Shown: in pieces, positions 23,908 through 34,317 of the stretch
How positions within the stretch are numbered: position 1 is the first letter of the stretch
Layout: each line of letters starts with the position of its first letter
Source: Neoscytalidium dimidiatum
Taxonomy: Eukaryota > Ascomycota > Dothideomycetes > Botryosphaeriales > Botryosphaeriaceae
Reading direction: 5' to 3'
Length of the DNA: 64,000 nucleotides
NCBI GenBank assembly: GCA_037367355.1
Contig: CM074706.1
Coordinates: 1,550,001-1,614,000, forward strand
Program-made: the position numbers and the translations under genes
The notes under the pieces: generated by a model
Seen by the model: only the letters and a program-made list of their open reading frames with translations
What the model was told of the DNA's origin: nothing
Databases searched by the model: none

Positions 23908-24832
23908 GGGATAGCTGCGTCAGCAGGCGGTTAGGGCCGAAGTAGTGGGCGAAAAATGCTTGCCACGAAGAGAGTACGAATAAATATTAGAGGTAGAGAT
24001 AGAATGAAAGTAGGTGGTGGTGGCGGGGTATGGGCCAGCCAGCTGCGTTGTTCCTTGCCAGGCGGGGAGACGCGACACGCGTCTAGCTGGCCCGGGGTTT
24101 GGCCGAGCAAACGGGAGGGCGGCCTGGCAGCCTGGCAGCCTGGCAGCCTGGCAGCATGCAGGTACCCGCCCCGCCTCTCGCGCTCCCCTCTCCGCTTCCG
24201 CTTCCGCCCTCGCTCGCTCTCCACTACACCGCACTCCCCAACACACCCGCCCAAAATTCCCGTCGGCCCCTCCTCCCCGCTCCATCGATCTTCCCGTCCA
24301 GCCTTCTTCCTGCCTTGCTGCACTCCCGTCGACAAGCCACATTGCTGCAAGGGTCATCCAACCCGACAAGGGGCACTCAATTCCCCGCCCTGGACAGGCG
24401 GTCAGCCTCCGTTCCTCGAGAGGCCCGCCGGTGCCCTCAAATGACTCGTCTTGAACTCCCTTGCTCTCACTTCTGAGTGGATCTGTTCTGGTTCGATGTC
24501 GGTCCATTCCGCCCGTTGCCGCTCCGCCCGCCGCTCCGTGCCTGCTGTCAGCCCCGACTCGGCCACGACATTCCATTTCATCTATTCTTTCTTCGTCCTT
24601 CTTCCTGGTTTCCCGTAGTGTCTCTCTATCTCGAGACTACTATGTGAGTAGCCTGCTTCTTGGAGCCACGTTTCCCTCGAGGGGCCGGCCTCTTCTCGGT
24701 CTCCACGACTGGAAACAAGGTCTCTTTACGGACGGATTAATATTCCAAACACTCGTGACTGCTAACTGAGGCGTTCGTTCCATTATCAAGTCAAGACCGC
24801 TAAGCACCTTAGCACCAACTCAAAATCCGACC
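23908..24832. other. Intergenic, promoter of the 839-aa gene
   Basis: This region lies upstream of the minus-strand orphan gene. It contains the 8-bp tandem repeat at 24123-24154 and C-rich, CT-biased sequence from 24170 to 24600. The overlapping frames on the plus strand share this biased composition and none is convincing. Confidence 0.55.
24123..24154. repeat. CCTGGCAG x4 tandem repeat
   Basis: Four perfect 8-bp CCTGGCAG units directly follow one another, about 220-250 bp upstream of the start of the minus-strand 839-aa gene. Confidence 0.9.
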
Positions 24833-24958
24833 AGCCGCGTGGCGCAGAGGCAGCGGCGAGAACGCCTTTCAAATTTCCATTTCGGACACGTCACTACTGC
24901 CTTCGGTAGCGCCGGGCTCATAACCCGGAGAATGATGGATCAAAGCCATCCGCAGCTA
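24833..24958 (+). tRNA. Initiator tRNA-Met(CAT)-like locus interrupted after the D arm
   Basis: The 5' part (24833-24855) is AGCCGCG, TG, then a D arm with a perfect A-box match (TGGCGCAGAGG). The 3' part (24912-24958) has a perfect anticodon arm CCGGG/CTCATAA/CCCGG with anticodon CAT, a 5-nt variable loop, a T stem GATGG/CCATC with loop ATCAAAG, and acceptor strand CGCAGCT followed by A. Initiator hallmarks are present: A1:T72, three G:C pairs next to the anticodon loop, and A54 in place of T54. About 56 bp (24856-24911) separate the halves, at a place where nuclear tRNA introns are not expected; the usual 37/38 position has none. The acceptor stem has one C.A mismatch. It may be a pseudogene, an insertion, or an unusual intron-bearing gene. 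Confidence 0.5.
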
Positions 24959-25621
24959 TTCACGTATTCCTTTACATTTGTCCTCGCCTTTTCTTTTTGG
25001 TGCTCGTAAAGCACGGTCTTTTCTCTCAATAGCCTTGATGACAGTCGCCATGAAGGCCAGCATTTCCCTTCACCTATAGCACTCGCAACATGGAATCGAT
25101 GCAGCATTCACGGACTGACGAGCTACTGGATGCCCGCCTTACCCTCTCTTTGACGGCGCGCAGCTCAGAAGCACCGATTCCATCTCGAAACAGCTTGGCC
25201 CTTTCACACATGCTTTATTATGGGTCATCTGCAAGATGCCCTTGTCGCAGGTTCTCTACATCCGGCCGCAATCTTCTTTGTCTCCCAGCCCAGCGCACAA
25301 CAAAACGCGCGCCACCAAACCTAGACGACTGTCTCCGCTCATGGTTCCTCACTAACATTTGTCGCCTATCTGACACCGTTTGCAGTTTTGGCGTCCCTTC
25401 TGCCGGGTAGCTTTCCCACGTGCTTCGTAAATCGCACCAGCCCTGCCAATGCCGCCAATGCAACACGATATGAACTTGGCAGGTAAACGAGCCATTTTAC
25501 TTCAACCGTTGCAAGCCCATCATACGCCTCCGCCGTTCAAAGAAAGCTGCCACGTCTGCTTGGGGCGCATCATGGTAGATGCTTCACCTTCGAAGCGCCC
25601 GCACCTCCCCACCTTCTACTC
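24959..25621. other. Intergenic between tRNA-like locus and orphan gene
   Basis: About 660 bp. A T-rich stretch (CTTTTCTTTTT) at about 24986 could serve as an RNA polymerase III terminator for the tRNA-like locus. The frame at 25090-25410 is not convincing. The region probably contains the promoter of the gene starting at 25622, or an unrecognised 5' exon of it. Confidence 0.45.
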
Positions 25622-27889
25622 ATGAGACGCTTCGGTACCTGGTCTAGAGCGCTTGCAAACTTCCAGAATAAGGTGAAACTGCCGATAGGGCTCCACACCG
25701 GCACCAAAGCCATTCTGACGGCCCATCAGACGGTCGAGTTTCAGATGCCCGGACTAGCTTCAGGAGTAACTGGACGCACGGGGACCATGATGTCAGCAGC
25801 TCTTCAGACGACGCTGACCCCTACACCGCACCTGGTCGTTCTGCACCAGCAGCGTTTATACATCGTCTCCGCCCTCCACCGCACCCGCATCATATTGGAC
25901 GGTGTGCGCGCCCGCCTCAACAACATCGACCGCATCCTTGCCGGAACCAAGCGTCAATCCTCGGCCGCGAACACCAACACATCGCCGCAACTCGATCCCT
26001 CGTGCAACTCGTCCCGCGCCGCCTCCTCGACTCTTCACAGCAAGCTGTGCAGAACTCCGCCGGAATCGCCAGCCAGCCAGACCGCCGACAATCTACCGAA
26101 AGACGACAGGGCAAAGCCGAGCCAAGAACAACAACACCGGCTCTCCCGGCCGACAAAGAAGAAACTGGAACACAGCCGCTGGCGGGCTCGTGGTACTTTG
26201 CGCAACTGCATCGCTGAGGAAAACGCCCTCCTGGAGAACTTGCACGCAGTCCAAGATCGAATTCTCCGACTGCAAGACGCCGCTTTGCGTGACTCCGTCG
26301 CCAGTGCATCTACCCCTGTCGCCATGACCCAAACCGACTTCTGCAACTCCCCCTGGACGTCCGGATGGACCGTGGAGTTCGGCGAGAAGACTGCCCAGCT
26401 TGGGTGCGGATTTGGGCCAAGTGATTCTGTGCCCCGGAAGACGAGCTTTACCGGTCAGCCCGGGGTAATACGCGGCTCCAATGAAGCGGCGATGAAGCAG
26501 AGCAGCAACCCGCAGGCCGACACTTGGATGACCGACAGCGGCATATCCACAAACAGTAATACCGCGCCGATCATCAACGCCCACATCATCCCTCTACATC
26601 AAGCACATCCTCATCTTCACGTCAACACCTCTTACGCCCAAACACAGTTTCCCATCCAGCTTCAAGGCCCGTTCCCGCAACAATTCATGTACTCGCCCGC
26701 CATCACGTCTCCCCTCTTACTCGACCCCGAAACCACCGCCGAAGATCTTTACGCTTGGCAAAACGGCGACGCCGACGCAACCGCCGATCCCTACGGCTGT
26801 GTCGACCCATCGTCCGTATTGTACAATGCCGACCCCTACTACTCGTTCTCTTATTCCTCCAATGCATCCTTTTCTTATTCCATGAGTGGCATGTCGGCGC
26901 AACACCGCCCGCAACCCACTTCCCCAAACGACTCCCAGCCGACGCAATATGCCACCGCCACCGAAGACTCTGCCAACCCTCCAAACTGCCGCTCCCCCTT
27001 CCCCGAGAGCTGGGATCTCGCGCAAGCCCTCCGCGCCGGTCGCAGCGGCACCACCCACCGCCCGACGACTCCCAGCAGCAGCAGCAGTAACAGCAGGAAA
27101 AACTCCTCCAGCGGCACGCCCGGCAGCAGCAAGCAGAACCTCGAGATCGTCGTCGCCGACGGCACCCACCGCCGCCGCCACGTGCGCCAGCTGAGCGCGC
27201 TGCTCTCCCCGCGTGGCAGCCGTGTCTACCACATCGACGACCTGGTCCCGCCCTTGTCGCCGGCCGGCCCCAAGAGCGCCGGCGCAGTCGTCGAGTCGCG
27301 CAAGTCGTCCGTCGCCCACAGCGGCGCGGACATGGGATTCGGCGGCTGGCTGCAAGATGCGTCTGCTGCCGCCGCCGCTGCTCCGGACGCGGGGACGGGC
27401 AGGGGTAAGGGCAAGGGCAAGGCGCTCGATCCCACCTCCCCGACCTTTGTGCCCGGCGCGATGGCGTTCTCAAGGGACATCGTCATGGCGGAGGGGCCGG
27501 CGGCGGCGGCGGCGGCTGTCGCGAAGCACCAGGACAAGCGCCCGTCCACAACAGGTTCGATCGTCCCGAGCTTGAACTCATCGTTCTCGTCGAGCGGCAG
27601 CACGGCCGTCGCGGAAGCGGACTCGGCCGCCGCCAGCCCGCCCGCTGGTGGCGAGAAGCGCAGGTATTCGGCCGCCGCGGTGGACCTGCTGCTCAACCGC
27701 TTCAAGGAGAACGCAGCGAACCCGATCAAGAAGCGGAGGAGCTGGAAGAAGAGCAGTCGCGGGTGCATCGGGAGCATGAGCGGGGCCGGGTTCGAGGTAG
27801 GGATCTTCGAGGGCGTACGGGTAATGGGGAGTTTGGGCGAGGAGGGCGAGGGCCCGGAGGAGATTCACTTTACGATGCAGATCGCTTGA
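25622..27889 (+). CDS. Low-complexity orphan protein (up to 755 aa)
   Basis: One long open frame; I do not recognise the family. Two segments look structured: about 85-108 (TRIILDGVRARLNNIDRILAG) and about 195-222 (GTLRNCIAEENALLENLHAV), both amphipathic and possibly coiled-coil. Most of the rest is disordered: Ser/Thr/Asn-rich in the middle, a Tyr/Ser-rich patch (YYSFSYSSNASFSYS), poly-Ser, poly-Ala and a Gly-Lys repeat (GRGKGKGK). The C-terminus has a helical block (AAAVDLLLNRFKENAANPIKKRRSWKKS) with a nuclear-localisation-like basic cluster, then an acidic end. The first 50 residues are less protein-like, so the true start may be one of the internal Met codons or an unseen upstream exon. 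A regulatory nuclear role is possible but not shown. Confidence 0.6.
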   Translation: MRRFGTWSRALANFQNKVKLPIGLHTGTKAILTAHQTVEFQMPGLASGVTGRTGTMMSAALQTTLTPTPHLVVLHQQRLYIVSALHRTRIILDGVRARLNNIDRILAGTKRQSSAANTNTSPQLDPSCNSSRAASSTLHSKLCRTPPESPASQTADNLPKDDRAKPSQEQQHRLSRPTKKKLEHSRWRARGTLRNCIAEENALLENLHAVQDRILRLQDAALRDSVASASTPVAMTQTDFCNSPWTSGWTVEFGEKTAQLGCGFGPSDSVPRKTSFTGQPGVIRGSNEAAMKQSSNPQADTWMTDSGISTNSNTAPIINAHIIPLHQAHPHLHVNTSYAQTQFPIQLQGPFPQQFMYSPAITSPLLLDPETTAEDLYAWQNGDADATADPYGCVDPSSVLYNADPYYSFSYSSNASFSYSMSGMSAQHRPQPTSPNDSQPTQYATATEDSANPPNCRSPFPESWDLAQALRAGRSGTTHRPTTPSSSSSNSRKNSSSGTPGSSKQNLEIVVADGTHRRRHVRQLSALLSPRGSRVYHIDDLVPPLSPAGPKSAGAVVESRKSSVAHSGADMGFGGWLQDASAAAAAAPDAGTGRGKGKGKALDPTSPTFVPGAMAFSRDIVMAEGPAAAAAAVAKHQDKRPSTTGSIVPSLNSSFSSSGSTAVAEADSAAASPPAGGEKRRYSAAAVDLLLNRFKENAANPIKKRRSWKKSSRGCIGSMSGAGFEVGIFEGVRVMGSLGEEGEGPEEIHFTMQIA

Positions 27890-28236
27890 GCGGATGGCGA
27901 GGTGTGTGACCTTGATGATGGTTGATGTTTGAGGCGCCGTGATGGTGGATGGGTGGTAATGTCTGATGCTCCTTTTCCTCGTTCTTTCTTGTCTCTTTTT
28001 CTACTTTCGTGATGGCGGCTTTGATTGATTCTCTGATGTTTCGCGAGATGCCCAAGCGTGGAGTTTTTTTTTGCAAAGACGGAAAGACGGAGTTGATGAC
28101 TGATTGATCGGTTGCTCATTTTTGATGGATGATATCTTATAGTCTCTGCTTTGTAGTCAGCATGAAATAAAAGCACTCTTTTACACGAGATTCACGTACC
28201 CGCGAGGAACCTCAACGAATGGGCCAACGTCCCACC
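27890..28236. other. Shared 3' intergenic region of converging genes
   Basis: About 350 bp between the stop of the plus-strand orphan (27889) and the stop of the minus-strand membrane protein (28237). It is AT-rich with short T runs and has no coding signal. Confidence 0.6.
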
Positions 28237-28887
28237 TCAATTCCCTCTGCCTCTGCGCAACCAGCCATCACCCGGTAGCTCAGCAAGCGGCCTCTGCTCT
28301 TCCATCTCGACGTAGTTCACCTGCGTCGGTAGCTCTTGTAATGCCTGCTCCGGCAGTTCATGCACCTCTTCCCTCCAATGTGGAACAGCATCATCCTTTG
28401 CCCCTGTCACTCCACGATCACGGTCCCGAGACCCTCGAAATAATTTAGCCACCCTCCTGTCTATTATAGTCGTCGCCTTTGTACTCCTCTTTGCCGAGCT
28501 ACGACGACCCATGATGAATGCACCCAGAACGAGCGCTGCGAGGACGAGCAGGGCCAGGGGGGTTGCTACACCCAGAGCTATTTTTGTAGTCTTGCTGAAG
28601 CCATCAGAGCTTCCTGCGTTTGTCTGTGGAGCTTCGGATGCCACGCTGCTCGTCGGACTCGTACTCGCCTCGGTTGAGGGGGCGGTTGCACTGGATGTTG
28701 AAGCGAGAACAGAAGTTGCGAGGGTCACGTCTGTTATCCAAGGGGGAAAATCCGTAGCTGTCGAGGTCGATTCGCTCGAAGTAGTAATCACAGAGGTATC
28801 ATCGTCCCCAGTATTACCAGTAAGGGCTGTGTTGAAGATGAGAACAGCCGCTGTTGAGCTGACTGGGGTTCCCGTCGGCATGGCCAT
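28237..28887 (-). CDS. Single-pass membrane protein with Ser/Thr-rich ectodomain (about 216 aa)
   Basis: Residues 1-100 are Ser/Thr/Ala-rich and probably O-glycosylated outside the cell. One membrane span lies at about 104-128 (KIALGVATPLALLVLAALVL), followed by a basic stop-transfer stretch (MGRRSSAKRS). The cytosolic tail contains short repeated acidic ELP motifs (VHELPEQALQELP, MEEQRPLAELPG). This layout matches a common but functionally undefined class of filamentous-fungal single-TM proteins, broadly reminiscent of WSC/Mid2-type sensors, though no cysteine-rich WSC domain is present. The start may be the first or second Met (MAMPTG). No classic signal peptide is seen, so a short upstream exon encoding one is possible. 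Two decayed relatives lie 10-12 kb away at 38.6-40.9 kb. Confidence 0.7.
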   Translation of the reverse strand: MAMPTGTPVSSTAAVLIFNTALTGNTGDDDTSVITTSSESTSTATDFPPWITDVTLATSVLASTSSATAPSTEASTSPTSSVASEAPQTNAGSSDGFSKTTKIALGVATPLALLVLAALVLGAFIMGRRSSAKRSTKATTIIDRRVAKLFRGSRDRDRGVTGAKDDAVPHWREEVHELPEQALQELPTQVNYVEMEEQRPLAELPGDGWLRRGRGN

Positions 28888-30845
28888 TGTGGGACTTATT
28901 TCGTCTGCTTTTCCCTAGACCTGAGTAAAGACGTCGACCCTACCGAGTGTAGAGAGGTATATTCTGCCGTGCGCAGCTTCTCGCTGTCAAGAATGAAGTG
29001 TGAAGGAATTAGAATTGCGCGAGGACTTGACGTGCAAGGCTGCGAGCGGGGTGCAATAGGCCTGTATATCGAGGCTACCACCTAATTATATCCTCTGCAT
29101 CGAACTGCACCTAAGGTTGCCGATCACCAATGGTGAGAGCCTTGGCTTGCTTATGGATGACGGATTCTGCTGATGAAGTCCCTCAATGGCCAGCCGAAGC
29201 GAGCTGCCACTCCAGCTTTGTGTCACTACGTTTAAAAGATATCTCCAGGACGATCCATAATACAAGTGAGTACTAACTAATTTAGATGCTAAAAATTTCT
29301 TCCAAGCAGTCGATTTCGTCTCGAAGCCGGCTTACTGGTGCTGAAGCTGGATTGTTGTTCCTGCCATTTCACCCCAACTTCATGCGATGTTTTCCGGTCA
29401 CTAACCGTTGGAAAGTGTCCACGGAGTCTCCGTGCGTTGAAGAGATTACTCTATTACCCACCAGTCACTTATATGCTTCGCGCACTTACCAAAGCTCCTA
29501 ATACACCCCAGCCTCGCCGTCCATGCTGCTGATTGTTGCCTTCGAAGTCGTCTGCCTCGCACTTTCCGCCGAGATTCCATGATCTCAGCCCCCCTTCTCT
29601 CGAAATCAAGAACAGGAAATGATGAATTTTTTTTTTTTTGATAGACAATGTACTCTATGCGATTTTCTCCTTCAGCCCGAATGAGAAATACAATGATATC
29701 GTTGACGAGCTCACCCTGACCATTGCCCTCATATCTCTCGCAAGCTCAGCCGGCGTTTATTTGGGGAGCTTGACTAACGGTCTCTCCCCCCTCATATCCA
29801 GATAAGAAATATACGGGGGGAGTTCCTACATACCGTTTTCGACATAAATTCCTGCGGCAATCCATTCTGGCTCTCCTTCGGTAGGCAAAAATGCTATTTG
29901 ACTCAATCCCCAGCAGTATGCCGGCATTTGCTGCTTCGCCTCTGGACCTGCAGGTCCCGATCGTGAACATCCGATAGCCATAGTGATCAAGAAATAATCC
30001 CCTCTGGTAAGGAGATTGTAAGTCCCATCCTCGCCGATTGGCTAAGGCCAGTAAGTGAGCCGGAGTGCACGTCGGTGGTGCTGCGAGTGAAAGGGCTGAT
30101 TGCCATGAGGAGGCTGGAATAAGGTATCAGTGAGTGCTGTAGAGACTGGTCAAACTTTCACACTCTAGATAGGTAGTCTATAATTGACGTAGGGGTGTGT
30201 AATTTACTAGTGCACCCCACGCTTGCGGCAGATGCTTCTGTTAGCTAATCATTCTTTGTTTAGGGCCCATCCGCGGCTGGTGTAGTTGTTGAAGTTCTGT
30301 CCGGACAATTCATATTGATGTTTGAACCCTTTCCAGACTTCCCCTTCTCACGGGAAAGTGCTCTCACGGCGCGATTTCGTAGAGGATGATGACGGAAGGA
30401 GATTTTTCAAAAAGGATGTGAAAGAGCCCACTTTTTGATGTTTGAAAATTTCTATAAATGATGCCTTTCCCTTCTGTCTTACCCGCATGGAGGATTGCCT
30501 TAGCATCTTACTCCACGAGCGACGTAGCACAAACATCGTATATTTGATACTGTAGCTCATCGATTCATTGGTGAAATATCTATTCTTAGCCTTGCACCGT
30601 CTTTGGCCGTGCTATTATCTTCAGATAAGTAAACTATGGTAGGCCAATGTAGCAACTCGGCCCTCGCGAGCTGCAAAATGGAAAGAAAAACATGTTTGGC
30701 TTGATTGCCCAGAGTTGTTCTACTGTATTAAATTGGACTACGGAATTGACAATTGCACTCGAACCAAAGAAGACTTCGGGTATAGCCACTAACCTTTGGA
30801 GCGCCGAGAGCATTCGCGACGTGCTCTTTCACATATAGCAAAGCA
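28888..30845. other. Gene-poor, AT-rich intergenic region
   Basis: About 1.96 kb between the membrane-protein gene and the 3' end of the 7TM gene. It includes a 14-nt T run near 29630. Short frames occur on both strands but none has family resemblance, splice support or codon character. Confidence 0.55.
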
Positions 30846-32490
30846 TTATAGAGCATGTGGCACCTCATCATCAGTCTCCGTCTTCCTCGTCCTTGTGGTT
30901 GATCCACTCCCCGCAGCCGTGGCCGCCGAGCCAGTCCTCTCACCTGCAGCCCTTGGCTCCGCAGCCTCGTGCCCCTCAACAGGCGTCCCATTCGCCATCC
31001 CGCCCGCGGACCCCAACCCGCCAGTCCTCCGCAGCCGCACCGCCTCCGGCTGCGCGCCCCCAAACACCCTCTCCCTCCGCCCGCCCGCTTTCCGAAGCAC
31101 CTCCCACCACGCCGCGAACACGTCGGCCCTGCACAGCAGGACGAAGGCCTCGACGCCGACGAACGCCAGCACGAACAGCGTCGCGACGGTCACCCGCTCG
31201 GGGATGATGATGGGCGCGGTGCGGTCCAGGCAGCGCTCGTTGTCGCGCGTCAGGACCATGCACACGATCCACGGGACCAGCGCCTCGGTGTCGGCGAAGG
31301 CGCGCCGCTCCTGCTGGTTGTCGAGCACGATGAAGACGACGCACACGAACGCGGTGGTGAGGATGGCGAGCGCGACGATCGCCAGGCTGCGCCACTGCAG
31401 CTGCAGCACCTGCCGGATGCGGCGCAGCGCGGCGCGCGCGTTGCTGCTGCGCGAGCGCGAGGACCGCGTGCTCGGCGCGGACGTCTTGCGGGTCCCGGAC
31501 GGGGACGACGCGGCTGTGGTGCGCGTCGAGGAGGGCGGGCCGGAGGCGCGCAGCAGCGCCGCTTGCAGGTAGACTTTGATGCAGTAGGCGAAGGTGGCGA
31601 GCTGGAGGAGAAGCGCCACCCCGCCGAAGGCGAGCAGCCAGGCCCAGTAGGTCGCTATGCTGCCCGTGTGGTTGACGTGGCAGTATCCGCCGAAGCGGAA
31701 GGAGACGCCGGCGTGCGCCAGGACAGCCGTTACGAGCACGGTCGTGATGGTCCAGGTGGCGATGTTGGCGCCGATGAAGTAGTACTTGGAGGGCGTGATG
31801 TCCCAGCAGATCTGCAGATGCATGAAGAGCGCGCGCACGAGGATCCAGGTTACGAGCGTCATGCCGCCGAAGGCTGCGAAGGCCTGGTGAGGCTGGTGTT
31901 AGTGTGGGGGAGTTGGCAGGAAGAGAGGAAGTGGGGAGGGGATTGCTTACACCGGAGAATGCGCAAAGTGTGCTTGTGTTCATGTCGTTAGGCGTGATGG
32001 CATTGTAGCACTGCTCCGGTTGGCGAGCAAGCGGGAGGATGAAGCCAAGCTCAAGCAACAAAATTCCAACGAGAAGAATGATATTGAGGAACGATCGCCT
32101 CGTTGCGCGCACAGGAAGGACTGCCATCGAGATGAGCAGGAAGCTGCAGAGAATGAATCCCACGACATGAACCCAGGCTGCTCCATCGGTCAATCGTTTG
32201 AAGTCTGTGGAGTTTAATTCAGCTTTCAAGGTAAGTACCGCAACAGTAATGTGTTGTCTCACCATCTGCGTAGAGGTAGTCATAAACTGGGCAGGGAATA
32301 CAGCAGGTCCCATTCGCGCCTTGAAGCGGATTGGGAGCACAGCTACGGCCGGAAAGAACTGTATAGAAGATTAGCGCAGATAGCGATTGGCGGGAACAAA
32401 ACACGCACACCCTCCTGTCTTTGGGAAGAGAGACTCATCCAAGAAGGGGGCAGGGCACGCCCCATTGAAGGGGGAGGTTGTGAAGATCAT
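30846..32490 (-). CDS. Seven-transmembrane receptor-like membrane protein (489 aa)
   Basis: The model is complement(join(30846..31883,31951..32204,32263..32358,32409..32490)). All three introns (67, 58 and 50 bp) have GT..AG ends and join without stops. The N-terminal ectodomain is Cys-rich with C-x-P pairs (FNGACPAP, GRSCAPNP, NGTCCIPCP), then hydrophobic spans follow (VHVVGFILCSFLLISMAVL; NIILLVGILLLELGFIL; further spans to about 400). A Ser/Arg-rich third-loop-like segment sits between the fifth and sixth spans. The C-terminal tail is a Gly/Ala/Thr-rich disordered cytosolic region. The CCxPCP motif before the first span is one I associate with fungal Frizzled/cAMP-receptor-like 7TM proteins; that assignment is from memory. 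A signal peptide is not visible, so the first exon may be incomplete. Confidence 0.65.
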
Positions 32491-34317
32491 GGACTGGGTC
32501 GAACAGTAGGGATAGTCTCTGATTTTTGCTCTCTCGAGGAGAAAGGATGAAAAGACCCAACCCCTTGACACCGAGAACTGGGCATTTTGTCGACACAGAA
32601 AAGCCGATGAGGTGTTGAAGGACAAAGAGATTGATGAATCTTGGCATATCGCCGGCTGCAGCAACGTGGAACTGAGGACAAACAATAAAAATCTGTATGC
32701 CGGTTATACAATGCTGGGAACATCGAATTGAAAACGATAGCTATTGGCAACGTCTACGGAGTTAAGCAGTTGTGGTTGGTTAAGAGCAGCCATTGGCTCT
32801 CATTCTCAACCCGTGCGGCGCTGATGGCTTCCTGGGATAAAGTGATGACCTCACGCTTTGCGGATAAGTTGCCTCAAAAATGAAGAGAAATCTATGAGTA
32901 ATTCCCAGTTTTCCAAGAATTGGCAGAAACCGCAGGAGCAGTATAACGGGTCTTTGTCCGGGGAGACGGCTCAGCTGCAAGCATCGAGCTCCAGGCCCGC
33001 AATAACATTCTTGGCAGGCCTTCGGGCAAGGGGAGACGTCACCCGTCCTCCTCCCGGTGGTGAGCTTTAGCCTTTAGCCCCGGCGGGAGAAAGCGGGGAG
33101 AATGGAGAAAGTCGTGGCCCTATGGAGAAGGTGTCACGATTGTGAAGAAGACGTCCAAGACGGCCCATGGGCCCTGTGTCCGCTCTATTCCCATCTTAAA
33201 CCTCGCCATGTTGCCAGCCGCATGGTCAGAAAAAGAGTAACTGAGGTTCCATTGGACAAAAATGGCGAACCCACACCTGGCCACCCACATCGGAGCGGGA
33301 TTGGAGGCGTGAGCGCGTGACGGTGGAGCGGAGATGGTTCCAATGGGTCCATCCAGCGTTATCTCGATGAAGTATCCTGTGGTGTAGTTGAATGGCGCAG
33401 CGGAGTTTGTGTGCTTTGGATTACAGGAAAAATTATAAAACTGCGCGATTTACAGAGTCTGATGTATGCAGGTCTCCGCAGTGGCCGCGGGTCGCTTAGG
33501 GTTAGCGGCGTGGAGTCGTGTTTGCGGCCTGAGGTGCAGCGACGACGGGCCAGCAACATGGCCTTACACAATTTTTTGCGCCATCGGCGGATCGCAGTGT
33601 TTGGACAGCGTGCTTACGCTTGCAGCGAGGTCGCGTTATTTGCACTCACGCGACGGAGACAGGGTTGGGCGCAGGGTCAGGGCACCAATTGGGCGGGTCG
33701 TGAATCGTGTGGCTAACTCAATCTGTGTTCCCCGCATCTTGGGAAAGCTTTGTATGGCTGGCTGTGGGAGTTGCGGGAGAGACGCGGGCGAGCACGGTTG
33801 GTGTGGGATGGCGAAAAGTACTATGTACGTGCCTGTCGCGCAAGACGTCAGAGAGTTGGGGGGGCTTCGGAGCTTTGGGGGCGCCGCTGGCAGCCGATGC
33901 GCACTTGCCAGGCTGTACACGGGCCAAGCGACCACTGTCACATGCGTAGGGAAGGCGCCATGGATCCAGGATGATGCGCCTTTACACAACTGCCGCGCCT
34001 GCGCCCACCCCACGCGGCTAAGGGCCACTCAACTCAACCTGTGGACTCATTCGCGCCTCTTCAACAGAACGCCTGCTCCACTTCGCCAACCATCTCGACC
34101 CGCTTCCACCACCTTCTCCCAGCTTTCACCAAGCTGCGCCCTTCCTCCTCGCGCTCAACCGCGTCCGACCTCCCCAATTGACGTCAACCCGTCCGCTCCG
34201 CCAGCCCTTTCCAACCTCAACGCCCTCGAGTCTCGCGACGCGCTTTGCCACACCTACAGCCACTACGCGCTCCTCCGCATTCGCTGCCCTTAATCTGGAC
34301 GCTCAGTGGCCACGACT
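32491..34317. other. Divergent promoter region between the 7TM gene and CHO2
   Basis: About 1.8 kb. It contains a telomere-like word (CTTAGGGTTAGCG at about 33495-33507) and a CACATG E-box-like word near 33938. The plus-strand frame at 33466-34293 has artificial composition and runs into the CHO2 leader, so I did not call it. Confidence 0.5.

Noticed and set aside
24461..24769. 102-codon plus-strand frame before the tRNA-like locus
   Set aside because: CT-biased composition and no supporting motif.
33466..34293. 275-codon plus-strand frame upstream of CHO2
   Set aside because: Composition is not protein-like, no family resemblance, and it runs into the leader of CHO2.
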